Below are positions 17,733 to 27,002 of a stretch of DNA of 64,000 nt, in pieces. How positions within the stretch are numbered: the first letter of the stretch is position 1; every line of letters starts with the position of its first letter. The stretch lies in NCBI RefSeq assembly GCF_001648175.1, contig NZ_CP015243.1, positions 62,001-126,000 of the forward strand, given 5' to 3'. Source of the stretch: Halotalea alkalilenta (GTDB lineage Bacteria > Pseudomonadota > Gammaproteobacteria > Pseudomonadales > Halomonadaceae). The notes beneath the pieces are model-generated. The model saw nothing but the letters and a program-made list of their open reading frames with translations. It did not search any database and was not told where the DNA came from. Position numbers and translations under genes: made by a program.

Positions 17733-18005
17733 TCATTCGCTGGGGGGAACGTAGCCTTGGGCGGTGTCGGTAGGCTGGTTATCGAGAAACAGTTCGAGCT
17801 GCTCCATCAGGTACCGACGGGTCGCGGGGTCGAGCAGGTTGAGATGCTTTTCGTTGATCAGGCGCGTTTGCAGCGCCTGCCACTCGTTCCAGGCCTGCTG
17901 GGAAACGCTGGCTTGGATCTCCTGGCCCTTGGCGCCGGGCAGCGGGGGCATGGTGAGCGCGGGCAGCTCTTGCTGGTACTTGCGACAGAATACGGTGTTC
18001 GCCAT
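17733..18005 (-). CDS. yggX: Probable Fe(2+)-trafficking protein YggX
   Basis: The 90-residue protein starts MANTVFCRKYQQELPALTMP, with the conserved Cys7, and has the family-typical length and acidic C-terminus. YggX protects iron-sulfur clusters from oxidative damage and is thought to take part in iron delivery. It is the third gene of an asmA-mutY-yggX series on the minus strand; mutY and yggX are neighbours in many gammaproteobacteria, and MutY itself carries a 4Fe-4S cluster. The gap to mutY is 83 bp. Confidence 0.94.
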   Translation of the reverse strand: MANTVFCRKYQQELPALTMPPLPGAKGQEIQASVSQQAWNEWQALQTRLINEKHLNLLDPATRRYLMEQLELFLDNQPTDTAQGYVPPSE

Positions 18006-18088
18006 GGCTCGCTCTTGCGGTCGGGAAAAGACGGCCGTGCTCTTGTCACAGCCCGTAAGGTTCTAGGTGGGGGCGGTGTCTCTCAGGT

Positions 18089-19198
18089 TCAATCGCGGCT
18101 CAATCGTTCGAGCAGCTTCTTGACCGGAGCGGCGAGGCCGATGCCGGAGAGATCCCGCGGATCGATCCAGCGGCGCTCGTCGTCGGCGATCCCGTAAGGG
18201 GGTGTCGCAACCTTGGCCGGGGTGGGCAGAATCTCGAGCTGGAAATGGGTGAAGACGTGAATGAAGGGCGCCCATTCGGGCTCGCGCTCGGCCCGTGGAG
18301 CATAGGTATCGAGCCAATCGTCGAGCTGCTCCTCGTCGTCGAACTGGGGTAGCCCCCAGAGCCCTCCCCAGAGTCCGCTCGCCGGCCGACGTTCGAGCAG
18401 CACGCGGCCGTCATCGCTGCATAGCAGCAGCATGCGGGTGTGCCGGCGCGGCACCGCCTTGCGAGGTTTGGACTCGGGGAAGCGGGTCTCCTCCCCACGG
18501 CGATGGGCCTCGCAGTGATCCTCGAGAGGGCAGAGCAGGCAGGCAGGCTTGGTCCGAGTGCACAGGATGGCGCCGATATCCATCATCACCTGGGTGTAGT
18601 CACCGACCCGCTGCTGAGGCGTGTAGCGCTCAGCGAGCTCCCACAGCCTGCGCTCGACCGCGGGCCGCCCAGGCCAGCCTTCGACGGCATGGAAGCGGCT
18701 GAGCACGCGCTTGACGTTGCCATCGAGGATCGCTGCACGGCCGTTACCTGAAAGGCTGATCACCGCGCCCGCGGTCGAGCGCCCGATGCCGGGCAGCTCG
18801 GCGAGCGCTTCGACGCTCTCGACCGGGAAGTGGCCGCCATGCTGCTCCACGACGATTTTCGCGGCTCGATGCAAGTTACGCGCGCGCGCGTAGTAGCCGA
18901 GTCCGGTCCACAAGTGCAGCACTTCATCGATCGGTGCGCTGGCGAGGGCGAAGACATCGGGAAAGCGCGCCATGAAACGCTCGAAATAGCCAATCACGGT
19001 GGCAACCTGGGTCTGCTGGAGCATGATCTCCGATACCCACACCCGGTAGGGTGTCTGCTCACGCTGCCAGGGCAGGTGAGTGCGTCCGTTGTGGTCGAAC
19101 CAATCGAGCACCCGGCGCTGGAACCATTCGGGCGAAAGCTCGCTTTCCGAAGCTGGCGCTGGGCGCCTCGAAACGGCGTCGAGGGATGCTTCGGTCAA
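18089..19198 (-). CDS. mutY: A/G-specific adenine glycosylase MutY
   Basis: The 369-residue enzyme removes adenine mispaired with 8-oxoguanine. Visible are the catalytic region [20 protein letters not shown], the helix-hairpin-helix [12 protein letters not shown] with the following Asp, and the iron-sulfur motif C-x6-C-x2-C-x5-C ([17 protein letters not shown]). The C-terminal 120 residues form the NUDIX-like domain that reads 8-oxoguanine ([20 protein letters not shown]). Its ATG overlaps the stop of the asmA-type gene by four bases, indicating coupling; yggX follows. Confidence 0.95.
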   Translation of the reverse strand: MTEASLDAVSRRPAPASESELSPEWFQRRVLDWFDHNGRTHLPWQREQTPYRVWVSEIMLQQTQVATVIGYFERFMARFPDVFALASAPIDEVLHLWTGLGYYARARNLHRAAKIVVEQHGGHFPVESVEALAELPGIGRSTAGAVISLSGNGRAAILDGNVKRVLSRFHAVEGWPGRPAVERRLWELAERYTPQQRVGDYTQVMMDIGAILCTRTKPACLLCPLEDHCEAHRRGEETRFPESKPRKAVPRRHTRMLLLCSDDGRVLLERRPASGLWGGLWGLPQFDDEEQLDDWLDTYAPRAEREPEWAPFIHVFTHFQLEILPTPAKVATPPYGIADDERRWIDPRDLSGIGLAAPVKKLLERLSRD

Positions 19199-21606
19199 TT
19201 GAACAACCCCCTCAATACATCACGCACGCGCTGTCCGTCCTGGGTGCCAAGGGCATCATCGATCCGAGCGCCAATGTCGCCTTCGAGGACGTCGTTGAGG
19301 TGCTGCCTCAGCGCCTCTCGCCCGCCCCGCTCGAGCTCCTCGGCGAACGCGACCTGATCGAACCGGCACCACTCTCCCGGCGCTCCGGCATACTCGCCCT
19401 CGCAGCGCAGTGGCAGCCTGATCCGCGAGAGCTGGGCCGAAACACCGCAGGCGCGCTGGGTTGGATCATCGACGAACCCGGCATGAAACAGCAGATCGAA
19501 ACGACGGGCGGCGAGATCGCTCTGTCCCGCGCCAGTGAGTTCCAATCCCGGCACCGCCCCCTCGAGATCGTCGCTATGGACGACGCCGTGATCGATGGTG
19601 AAGGTTCCTTCCAACCGCTCGATCGGGGTGTCGCTCTGCGGCTCGCGGCTCGGCTGGCTGGCGGAGAGCGTCGCGGCGGCGGCGCAGATCTGCCCGGGCA
19701 CGTCGACGCCACGCAGGCGGCCATCGACGATGGCGACGCGACCTTGTCCAGAGAGATTGCCGAGCAGTGCCTCGACGCTGTCGGCCTGGGTCGCAAGCTG
19801 CGCCTGAGCCTGCAGATTACCGGCGAAGCGCTGGTCGCTCTCATTGGAATAGGCGCTCAGCATCGGCTCGAGCGCCACACCCTCGACCTGGGGAGAAAGA
19901 TCGAGACTGATCGGCGACTGGCGCAGGTCGGCACTGCCGGTCGCGCTGATCCGACCGCCATAAAGCCCGGCGCTGAAGTGCTGTAGCGCCACTTGGCCAT
20001 GATCGTTGGTGAAACGTAGCGAAGCCTGGTCGAAATCCACTCCCCGCAGCTTGAGCCGTTCGATGGCGAGTCGTCCATCGATGGCGCTCTCGTTCAAAGC
20101 ATCGAAAGAAGGCAGTGGCGTGATCGCGGTGGCGTCGCCTTCGGCGAAGGCGCGGGAAATCAGCCAACCGCCACTTCGACTCGCGGCGGCGTCCTGCTCG
20201 AGCGCTTCTCGCGGCGGCAAGTAGGGGTCCAGATCGAGCGAGGGAGAACGCAAGTCGAAGTCGAGCGCACGCCCATCGAAGTCCGCCGCCAGCATTCCCT
20301 CGAGTGTCTGGCCATCGATACGCGCTTGTAGATCGCTCAGCGTCAGCCGCGAACCTTCACCGCTCAACGCGGCGTCGAAGCCGACCTCGTTCAACGCTTG
20401 ATCGCCAGCCATACCCTCGAGGCCCACTCCTCGATCGGCCAGCCAGCCACGCAAGCTGCCGTCGGCCAAAGCCAGCAGTCCCTGGTATTGAGGAGTGTCG
20501 AACAGCGACTCGACCAGAAGCGAACCACTGAGCTTCAGCTGGCTACCGCTATCGAGCTGCAGCGCGTCCAGTCGAACGCGCTGTTCCAGCATATCGGCGT
20601 CGAGGTCGAATCCGAGGCGCAGCAGCAGTGCGTTCCCATCGAGCGCCTGGGGATGGAATTCACCATTGAAGCTCACACCGCTGGCACGGTAGCGTCCCCG
20701 ATCCAGTGCAATCTCGAGGCTCGGCAGGGTCAAATCGAGTCGCTGGTTGCGCTCGGGGGCGAGCGCGGGGATCGACGAGTTGGTACCGAGGGCGAGGTTC
20801 TCCATCGCATAGAGGCCGCGCCCAGGATCCCCCTTGACCCTGGCGTTGAGCGTGACTTGGCTGCTCACCTCAGGCGCCTGGCTATTCAGCTCGAAGGCAA
20901 GCTCGATGGGAAAGAAATGCCCCGGAGCCACGTTTGAGCCATTGAAGCGCAGGTTGTCGAGTCGTATGTCCAGGGGCGGATGATCGCTGCCTTGGTACAG
21001 GTAGTGATCGACGTAGTGAACCCGCCCCTGGGTGACCTGCACCGTGGAGATATCGACGGCCAATGGCCGATCGGCAGGCGTTCTGGGAGCACCGCTGCGC
21101 TCGCCGGTATCGACTTGGGAAAACCAATCTTCGTCACTCAGGCGCTGGGCGGGAGCGGTCTCGACCGGCGCTTCGGCGCTGGCCGCCGGATCGGCGAAAT
21201 GGTCAGCGACCGCCTGCCAGTTGCCGCGTCCGCTATCGTCACGTTCCAACTCGAGACTCAGCCCATCGATCACCACGCCATCGATCGAGATGTCTCCAGC
21301 AAGCAGAGGCGCGAAACGCACCTTCACATCGGCACGGTCGAGGGCAGCGAAGGGGACGCTGTCGGCCGGCTGATCTGGCAGGCGAACGGTCACATCTTCG
21401 ACGGAAACGCCAAGACGCGGATAGAAGGTCCAGGAGATCGGCCCATCGAGGGCAACGTCCAGCCCGGTACGCTGCTTGGCGGCCTCGATCAGGCGCGGTT
21501 TCAGGTCATTGGGGTCGAAGAAGGTCGTGGCGTAGATCACACCGCCCACTACTACGAGCGCGATGACACCTACGGCGGCGAGCAGAGCTCGAAACAGACC
21601 TTTCAT
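19195..21606 (-). CDS. asmA: AsmA family protein (outer-membrane lipid homeostasis)
   Basis: The 803-residue product has one N-terminal membrane helix (residues about 5-28: [20 protein letters not shown]), an AsmA N-terminal domain ([17 protein letters not shown]), and long repeated beta-strand segments typical of the bridge-like AsmA/TamB group. Such inner-membrane-anchored periplasmic proteins influence phospholipid transfer to the outer membrane. The start at 21606 is preferred over an upstream ATG because the membrane helix should lie at the terminus and GGGGGATG precedes it. It overlaps mutY by four bases and is divergent from hisB. Confidence 0.85.
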   Translation of the reverse strand: MKGLFRALLAAVGVIALVVVGGVIYATTFFDPNDLKPRLIEAAKQRTGLDVALDGPISWTFYPRLGVSVEDVTVRLPDQPADSVPFAALDRADVKVRFAPLLAGDISIDGVVIDGLSLELERDDSGRGNWQAVADHFADPAASAEAPVETAPAQRLSDEDWFSQVDTGERSGAPRTPADRPLAVDISTVQVTQGRVHYVDHYLYQGSDHPPLDIRLDNLRFNGSNVAPGHFFPIELAFELNSQAPEVSSQVTLNARVKGDPGRGLYAMENLALGTNSSIPALAPERNQRLDLTLPSLEIALDRGRYRASGVSFNGEFHPQALDGNALLLRLGFDLDADMLEQRVRLDALQLDSGSQLKLSGSLLVESLFDTPQYQGLLALADGSLRGWLADRGVGLEGMAGDQALNEVGFDAALSGEGSRLTLSDLQARIDGQTLEGMLAADFDGRALDFDLRSPSLDLDPYLPPREALEQDAAASRSGGWLISRAFAEGDATAITPLPSFDALNESAIDGRLAIERLKLRGVDFDQASLRFTNDHGQVALQHFSAGLYGGRISATGSADLRQSPISLDLSPQVEGVALEPMLSAYSNESDQRFAGNLQAQAQLATQADSVEALLGNLSGQGRVAIVDGRLRGVDVPGQICAAAATLSASQPSREPQSDTPIERLEGTFTIDHGVVHSDDLEGAVPGLELTGAGQSDLAARRFDLLFHAGFVDDPTQRACGVSAQLSRIRLPLRCEGEYAGAPGEWCRFDQVAFAEELERGGREALRQHLNDVLEGDIGARIDDALGTQDGQRVRDVLRGLFN

Positions 21607-21708
21607 TGCATCCCCCAAGACGACTCGAGCACGATACTTCTCAAACGCCAAGCCCCGCGCAGGGCCGGCCCCGCTCGCCTACCGAGCGGTAGCAGTGATG
21701 ATAACTTA

Positions 21709-21723
21709 TCGAACACTGTTCGA
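21709..21723. promoter_or_regulatory. Perfect 15-bp palindrome in the asmA-hisB divergent region
   Basis: TCGAACACTGTTCGA is its own reverse complement apart from the central base. It lies about 100 bp upstream of the asmA start and about 75 bp upstream of a TATAAT at 21796-21801 that faces hisB. It could be an operator for either gene; no known factor is assigned. Confidence 0.35.
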
Positions 21724-21795
21724 CATCTCGGGATCGCCTCTTTTTCAACACCCTCAGGTGACCATGCAGTGTAGCGAACGTGGCTGGCGGTTCTC

Positions 21796-21801
21796 TATAA
21801 T
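21796..21801 (+). promoter_or_regulatory. Probable -10 element of the hisBHAF operon
   Basis: A perfect TATAAT stands about 100 bp before the hisB start. The expected -35 position (about 21773-21778) has no good match, so the promoter may need an activator or use another -35. No his-type leader peptide with a His run was found in the 100 bp between. Confidence 0.4.
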
Positions 21802-21901
21802 GCCGGGCATAGATTCCGTTCGTTCCGGCCTTTAGCGCCGGATGCGCCGCTCATAACAGAGTCGCCTTCGCGACCTGGGCCCCATCACCGGAAAGCCACA
21901 C

Positions 21902-22525
21902 ATGACCGATCTACCCGCCGCCGGCGAGCCAGCCGCGCGCCGCACCGCTACCGTCAAGCGGGATACCGCCGAAACCCGCATCGAAGTCAGCATCGATCTC
22001 GACGGGGAAGGTCGGCTGGACGTCCAGACCGGTGTTCCCTTCTTCGAGCACATGCTGGATCAGGTGGCACGGCACGGCCAGCTCGATCTCACCATCCGCT
22101 GCGATGGCGATCTCGAGGTCGACGACCATCACACCGTCGAAGACGTGGGCATCGCCCTCGGACAGGCGTTTCGCCAGGCCCTCGGCGACAAGCGCGGCAT
22201 CCAGCGCTACGGCCATGCCTATGTGCCGCTCGACGAGGCGCTCTCACGCGTGGTGATCGACTTCTCCGGCCGCCCGGGGCTGTTCATGGAGGCGAATTTC
22301 ACCCGCGCCACCATCGGTCGTTTCGAGACTCAGCTGGTCAGCGAATTCTTCCAGGGATTTGCCAACCAGGCCGCCGCCACGCTGCATATCGACAACCTCA
22401 AGGGTGTGAACGCACACCATCAGGTCGAGACGATATTCAAGGCTTTCGGCCGCGCGGTACGCCAGGCGGTCGCCTTCGATCCGCGCATGGGCGGGCGCAT
22501 CGCCTCGACCAAGGGTACTCTCTGA
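21902..22525 (+). CDS. hisB: Imidazoleglycerol-phosphate dehydratase HisB
   Basis: The 207-residue monofunctional enzyme carries the two metal-binding motifs, [13 protein letters not shown] with DDHHTVED and the second [12 protein letters not shown] with [14 protein letters not shown]. It performs the sixth step of histidine synthesis, dehydration of imidazole glycerol phosphate. It lacks the phosphatase half found in enteric HisB, as usual outside enterics. It leads a plus-strand hisB-hisH-hisA-hisF series. The N-terminus is about ten residues longer than common, so the start could be slightly downstream. Confidence 0.96.
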   Translation: MTDLPAAGEPAARRTATVKRDTAETRIEVSIDLDGEGRLDVQTGVPFFEHMLDQVARHGQLDLTIRCDGDLEVDDHHTVEDVGIALGQAFRQALGDKRGIQRYGHAYVPLDEALSRVVIDFSGRPGLFMEANFTRATIGRFETQLVSEFFQGFANQAAATLHIDNLKGVNAHHQVETIFKAFGRAVRQAVAFDPRMGGRIASTKGTL

Positions 22526-22589
22526 GCATCGCAGCAGACTCCGCGGGTGCCGGCACACCGCCACCCTCACATCGATAGACGAGGCCTCA

Positions 22590-23228
22590 ATGACCATTGC
22601 AGTGATCGACTACGGCATGGGCAACCTGCACTCGGTAGCGAAGGCGCTCGAGCACGTCACCGAAGAACGTATCGCGATCACCCGCGATCCCCGCGCGATC
22701 AAGGGCGCCACTCGCGTGGTGCTGCCCGGCCAGGGCGCTATCCGCGACTGCATCGGCGAGCTGGAGCGAACAGAGCTTACCGGGCTGGTCAAGACGCTGC
22801 TGGCGGATGGCGACAAGCCACTGCTCGGCATCTGCGTCGGCCAGCAGATGCTGATGGAAAAGAGCGAGGAAAATGGCGGCGTTCGCTGCCTGGGTTACCT
22901 CGAGGGCGAGGTCAAGCGCTTCCCCGCCGACATGGTCGAGCACGGTGAGCGGCTCAAGGTACCTCACATGGGCTGGAACCAGGTCGAGCAACACCATATG
23001 CACCCGCTGTGGGAAGGCATTCCCACCGGCGACCGGTTCTATTTCGTGCACAGTTACTACGTCGCGGCGTCGCACGATGCCGAGGTGTTCGGCACGGTCC
23101 GCTACGGCGATGTCGTCGCCCATGTGGCGACCGGGCGCGACGCCACTTTCGCCGTTCAGTTCCACCCTGAGAAGAGTGCGGCAATGGGCCTGCGCCTGCT
23201 GGCCAACTTCGTCGCCTGGGCCCCCTGA
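22590..23228 (+). CDS. hisH: Imidazole glycerol phosphate synthase, glutaminase subunit HisH
   Basis: The 212-residue class I amidotransferase has the nucleophile Cys in [11 protein letters not shown] and the His-Glu pair in AVQFHPEKS. It frees ammonia from glutamine and channels it to HisF. It lies 64 bp after hisB and 95 bp before hisA; a palindrome occupies the latter gap. Length is normal for the family. Confidence 0.96.
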   Translation: MTIAVIDYGMGNLHSVAKALEHVTEERIAITRDPRAIKGATRVVLPGQGAIRDCIGELERTELTGLVKTLLADGDKPLLGICVGQQMLMEKSEENGGVRCLGYLEGEVKRFPADMVEHGERLKVPHMGWNQVEQHHMHPLWEGIPTGDRFYFVHSYYVAASHDAEVFGTVRYGDVVAHVATGRDATFAVQFHPEKSAAMGLRLLANFVAWAP

Positions 23229-23246
23229 GCGCGATCATCATTCATC

Positions 23247-23270
23247 CAGCATCCGGCCCGCCGGATGCTG
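23247..23270. repeat. Palindromic hairpin between hisH and hisA
   Basis: CAGCATCCGGC and GCCGGATGCTG are exact inverted copies separated by two bases. On the plus strand only AAAA follows, not T, so it is not a standard terminator; in the RNA it would form a stable hairpin inside the his operon, where it could adjust mRNA stability. Confidence 0.5.
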
Positions 23271-23323
23271 AAAAGCCGCCAGGCGCCATCGCGCCGCACG
23301 CTTTACGACCAAGGTACACCGAC

Positions 23324-24055
23324 ATGCTCGTGATCCCCGCCATCGACCTCAAGGATGGTCACTGCGTCCGCCTCAAGCAGGGACGCATGGAAGACGCCAC
23401 CGACTACGGCGCCGACCCGGTAGCGATGGCCAGTCGCTGGGTCGAGGCCGGCGCCCGCCGGCTTCACCTGGTCGATCTCAACGGTGCCTTCGAGGGCAAG
23501 CCGGTCAACGGCGCAGCGGTCACCGCCATCGCTCGCGCCTATCCCGATTTGCCGATCCAGATCGGTGGCGGCATCCGCTCGCGCGAAACCATCGCCCACT
23601 ACCTCGACGCCGGCGTCTCCTATGTGATCATCGGTACGCTCGCGGTCAAGCACCCCGAGTTCGTCGCTAAAGCGTGCAGTGAATTTCCCGGCAGGATCAT
23701 CGTCGGTCTCGATGCCCGCGATGGCTTCGTCGCCACCGACGGTTGGGCGGAGGTATCTGCGCTGCGCGCGGTCGAGCTGGCCAAGCGCTTCGCCCATGAC
23801 GGTGTTTCCTCGATCGTCTACACCGACATCGCCCGCGACGGCATGATGCAGGGTGTCAATGTCGCAGCCACCGTCGAACTGGCTGAGCAGGGCGGCATTC
23901 CAGTGATCGCTTCCGGCGGCGTCACCGACCTCGACGACATCCGCGCGCTGTCCGCGGTCGCCGATCGCGGCATCCTCGGCGCGATCACCGGACGTGCGAT
24001 CTACGAAGGCAGCCTCGATCTGGCCCAAGCACAGGCGATCTGCGATGGCCGCTGA
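23324..24055 (+). CDS. hisA: Phosphoribosylformimino-5-aminoimidazole carboxamide ribotide isomerase HisA
   Basis: The 243-residue TIM barrel starts [20 protein letters not shown] with the catalytic Asp in the first strand and the second Asp in [14 protein letters not shown]. The phosphate-binding loops [11 protein letters not shown] and [11 protein letters not shown] are intact. It isomerises ProFAR to PRFAR, the substrate of HisF. The gene follows hisH and precedes hisF by 36 bp. Confidence 0.96.
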   Translation: MLVIPAIDLKDGHCVRLKQGRMEDATDYGADPVAMASRWVEAGARRLHLVDLNGAFEGKPVNGAAVTAIARAYPDLPIQIGGGIRSRETIAHYLDAGVSYVIIGTLAVKHPEFVAKACSEFPGRIIVGLDARDGFVATDGWAEVSALRAVELAKRFAHDGVSSIVYTDIARDGMMQGVNVAATVELAEQGGIPVIASGGVTDLDDIRALSAVADRGILGAITGRAIYEGSLDLAQAQAICDGR

Positions 24056-24091
24056 GTCTTCGCCCACCGCCACAGGAACAGGAGCCTCGAG

Positions 24092-24865
24092 ATGAGCCTT
24101 GCCAAGCGCATCATTCCCTGCCTGGACGTCGACCGCGGTCGCGTGGTCAAGGGCGTCAATTTCGTCGGCATCCGTGACGCGGGTGATCCGGTCGAGATCG
24201 CTAAGCGCTATAACGACCAGCACGCCGACGAGATCACCTTCCTCGATATCACCGCCAGCCACGAACGGCGCGGCACCACCCTCGAGATGGTGAGTCGGAT
24301 CGCCGGGGAAGTGTTCATTCCGCTCACCGTTGGTGGCGGCATTCGCAGCTGCGACGATATTCGCGCGCTGCTCAACGCTGGTGCGGACAAGGTATCGATC
24401 AACACCGCCGCGGTGTTCAATCCCGACTTCGTGCACGAGGCCGCGGAACGTTTCGGCAGCCAGTGCATCGTCGTCGCGATCGATGCCAAGCGAGTCTCCG
24501 CCGAGGACGAGGCGCCACGCTGGGAAATATTCACCCACGGCGGACGCAAGCCGACCGGCCTCGATGCGGTCGAGTGGGCACGCAAGATGGTCGAATTCGG
24601 CGCTGGAGAGCTGCTGCTCACCAGCATGGATCGCGACGGCACCAAGGCTGGCTTCGATCTCGGCGTGACTCGTGCGATCAGCGATGCCGTCGCGGTGCCG
24701 GTGATCGCCTCCGGCGGGGTCGGCACCCTCGACCACCTGGTCGAAGGGGTCAAGCAGGGCGGCGCTGATGCGGTGCTGGCTGCGAGTATCTTCCACTTCG
24801 GCGAATACAGCATCGGCGAGGCGAAGGACTACCTCGCCAAGCACGGCGTCGAAGTACGTCGCTAG
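24092..24865 (+). CDS. hisF: Imidazole glycerol phosphate synthase, cyclase subunit HisF
   Basis: The 257-residue TIM barrel starts [20 protein letters not shown] with the first catalytic Asp, and the second Asp lies in [15 protein letters not shown]. It uses ammonia from HisH to close the imidazole ring and release AICAR. GAGCCTCGAG-type sequence precedes the ATG. It is the last gene of the his series here; hisC is encoded separately at 30285. Confidence 0.96.
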   Translation: MSLAKRIIPCLDVDRGRVVKGVNFVGIRDAGDPVEIAKRYNDQHADEITFLDITASHERRGTTLEMVSRIAGEVFIPLTVGGGIRSCDDIRALLNAGADKVSINTAAVFNPDFVHEAAERFGSQCIVVAIDAKRVSAEDEAPRWEIFTHGGRKPTGLDAVEWARKMVEFGAGELLLTSMDRDGTKAGFDLGVTRAISDAVAVPVIASGGVGTLDHLVEGVKQGGADAVLAASIFHFGEYSIGEAKDYLAKHGVEVRR

Positions 24866-24969
24866 GCGGCCGGCCTTTCTCCACGGCCTCGAGCGCGCGT
24901 GAAGCCTCGGCTTGCGCGCGCCCAGCCGTACGCGGGAGCGGCCGCATCTTCGCGCGTCCCTATCACGGT

Positions 24970-25593
24970 TCACTCATCGTCGAGCGATAGGCCGATATTG
25001 CTCACTCCTTCGTTACGCCCCAGTCGTTTCAGCGCGCGCAGCGCCGGCGCATCGAGCGGAGCCTCCAGTCGCTCCAGCACCTCTTGCTGGAAATCGCGCT
25101 CGTCCGCCATCAGCGGGTGAGCATCGATCAATGCGGAAAGCCCCTCCTCGTCCTCGATCTCCTCGCCTTCGCTGAGCTCGATGAAGCGCTCGACCCCATG
25201 GCGCGACAGCCGCGAGAGTTCGAGTGCCCCCTCCGGGCGCTGGCCGGCCAACGCTTCGAGGCAGGTCGAAAGAGCCAAGGTCGCGTCCCGCGCCATCTGC
25301 GCGCCGAAGCTGACATCGCTCTCAGCGAGCTGGTCGTCGAGCCCCGCCTCGATGGCGGCAAGCTTTTCTCCCTGGAGGGTGAAATCGATCCTGGCGGCGG
25401 GCACCAGCAGCGCCTCCCATACCAGTGCCATCGCACTATCGACACGACGTCGGTCACCGCCGCCACTCACCTCGTGAAAGAGCCGATAGTTGTGCAGCAA
25501 GCGCTCGGTGAGCGCGGCCATGAACACTATCGCCTCGCGCTCGGGCAGGTTGCGCAGCCGGGTCTCGAGTCGAGCCATATCGTCGTCATTCAT
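24970..25593 (-). CDS. YjaG/DUF416 family protein
   Basis: The 207-residue product begins MNDDDMARLETRLRNLPERE and continues AIVFMAALTERLLHNYRLFH, the hallmark of the DUF416 (YjaG) family of helical cytoplasmic proteins of unknown function. The acidic C-terminus (ISNIGLSLDDE-like) is also typical. An alternative ATG lies six codons upstream at 25611; 25593 is preferred because GGAAG lies at the right spacing. It converges on hisF and follows the alkyltransferase-like gene on the same strand. Confidence 0.8.
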   Translation of the reverse strand: MNDDDMARLETRLRNLPEREAIVFMAALTERLLHNYRLFHEVSGGGDRRRVDSAMALVWEALLVPAARIDFTLQGEKLAAIEAGLDDQLAESDVSFGAQMARDATLALSTCLEALAGQRPEGALELSRLSRHGVERFIELSEGEEIEDEEGLSALIDAHPLMADERDFQQEVLERLEAPLDAPALRALKRLGRNEGVSNIGLSLDDE

Positions 25594-25631
25594 GACGGTC
25601 TTCCCGTTCATCTCATTGGTCAAAACAGAGT

Positions 25632-25925
25632 TCAAGGCCAAAAGTAGTCTACGGGCACACGCCCGCGTGAATCGAGCAGCACGCCCTCCTCGCGCAGCAG
25701 CCGTCGCTGACGGTCGGCGCCAGAATGATCGGCGATTCTTCCCGACGCGTCGACCACCCGCTGCCAAGGCAGGCCGTGCCCATCGGGGAGGCTGCGCAAC
25801 GCAGCGCCGACCATTCTCGCGGAAGCGCCGTCGGTCATCTTGGCAATCCGCCCATAGCTGGTCACTCTTCCTTTCGGCACCCGCGCTACGATGGTCAGGA
25901 TCTGCTCCCGCAGCTGCTGGTTCAT
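25632..25925 (-). CDS. Alkyltransferase-like (Atl) DNA-binding protein, MGMT family
   Basis: The 97-residue protein matches the C-terminal DNA-binding domain of O6-alkylguanine transferases: VPKGRVTSYGRIAKM, then ARMVGAALRSLP and LPWQRVVDASGRI. The reactive Cys of the PCHRV motif is replaced by Trp (PWQRV), which defines the Atl group. Such proteins bind O6-alkylguanine without repairing it and hand the site to nucleotide excision repair. The gene shares its strand with the DUF416 gene downstream. Confidence 0.9.
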   Translation of the reverse strand: MNQQLREQILTIVARVPKGRVTSYGRIAKMTDGASARMVGAALRSLPDGHGLPWQRVVDASGRIADHSGADRQRRLLREEGVLLDSRGRVPVDYFWP

Positions 25926-26158
25926 TCTCGCATCCTCCGTACGTCCCAGAGCCTGCTCAAGCCTGCCTGAGAAACGCGGCGCTCGGTGCGTACGACTATC
26001 GGATCAATGGAACATTTGCTACAACTTGTAGCGTCTCGGCCAGACTCGTACCGAGCCAAGTGCTTCGTCGCGGTCGCGCACCGGCACCTTTCACCAGCAA
26101 TGCAAAGGGTCGCACCGCGAGGACGCCCCCACGCATCAGGACGGCGGGAGTTCGCACC

Positions 26159-26851
26159 ATGCATGTCTACTTCCTGCAGCACCACCCCGACTACGGTCCC
26201 GCACGCATCAGTGATTGGCTCACCGGCATGGGCCACAGCTACAACATCTGCCGTCTCTACCACGATGAAATGCCTCCCAAGCTCGCCGATTTCGACGCGC
26301 TGGTGGTCCTCGACGGACCGGACAGCGCGCTCGACGAGGCGCCCTATCTCAACATAAAACGCGAACGCAAACTGATCGAACGTACCCTGGCCAGCGCCAA
26401 GCCGCTGATGGGCATCGGCTATGGCGGTTGTCTGATCGCCCAGTCGCTCGGCGCGATCGTCTCACCCGGCACCTTCGCCGAGCTCGGCTGGCACGGCGTA
26501 GTGCGCGCTCCCGCCTGCCGGTTACCATTACCGGAGCGATTCGATGCTTTCCACTGGCACAGGGAAATCTTCGGACTGCCGCAGGAAGCGCATCCGGTAG
26601 GCAGCACCACCGCAAGTCCGATACAGGGCTTCAGCTGGGACGACGAACGCGTCATCGCACTGCTCTTTCACCTCGAGGCCACTGCCACCTCGGCACAGGC
26701 GATCGCCGAGGTGGCGCTCGAGTGCGTCGGAGGCGACGAGCCCGGTGGTTTCATCCAGTCGCGCGGAGAGATGTTCGAGGCGACCCGCCGCTTCGACCGC
26801 CTCGCCCCGATGCTCGATCGGGTGATGATGGCCTGGCTGCGACTCGGCTGA
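26159..26851 (+). CDS. Class I glutamine-amidotransferase-like protein without the nucleophile Cys
   Basis: The 230-residue protein has a GATase1 fold: MHVYFLQHHPDYGPARISDW at the start, the loop KPLMGIGYGGCLIAQSLG, and FHLEATATSAQ at the end. In active enzymes the loop is G-x-C-x-G-x-Q; here the Cys position is Gly, and a Cys occurs four residues later, so glutaminase activity is unlikely unless that Cys substitutes. The His-Glu pair is kept (FHLE). Start 26159 has GGGAG upstream. Relatives include GMP-synthase-like amidotransferases that act on gamma-glutamyl compounds; the role here is unknown. Confidence 0.7.
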   Translation: MHVYFLQHHPDYGPARISDWLTGMGHSYNICRLYHDEMPPKLADFDALVVLDGPDSALDEAPYLNIKRERKLIERTLASAKPLMGIGYGGCLIAQSLGAIVSPGTFAELGWHGVVRAPACRLPLPERFDAFHWHREIFGLPQEAHPVGSTTASPIQGFSWDDERVIALLFHLEATATSAQAIAEVALECVGGDEPGGFIQSRGEMFEATRRFDRLAPMLDRVMMAWLRLG

Positions 26852-26897
26852 GACATGTCATGGGGTCGATGACCACCAGGGCCCTGGTACGAAGCTC

Positions 26898-26925
26898 GAA
26901 GGGTCGGCGCGAGCGCCGACCCTTC
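26898..26925. terminator. Hairpin between convergent genes
   Basis: GAAGGGTCGGCG and CGCCGACCCTTC pair over 12 bp around a CGAG loop. It lies between the amidotransferase-like gene (plus) and selD (minus) and probably slows transcription from both sides; no T-run is present. Confidence 0.5.
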
Positions 26926-27002
26926 GCATCGACGCGCAGCTCAGGCCGCCCATAGCGGAGCCGGGCTTTTCGCCACGCGCTAAGCGATCGAAGGCGGATG
27001 GC

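Noticed and set aside
23303..24973. Long minus-strand open frame opposite hisA and hisF
   Set aside because: The plus strand encodes two well-conserved enzymes; the antisense frame has no motif and no start signal.
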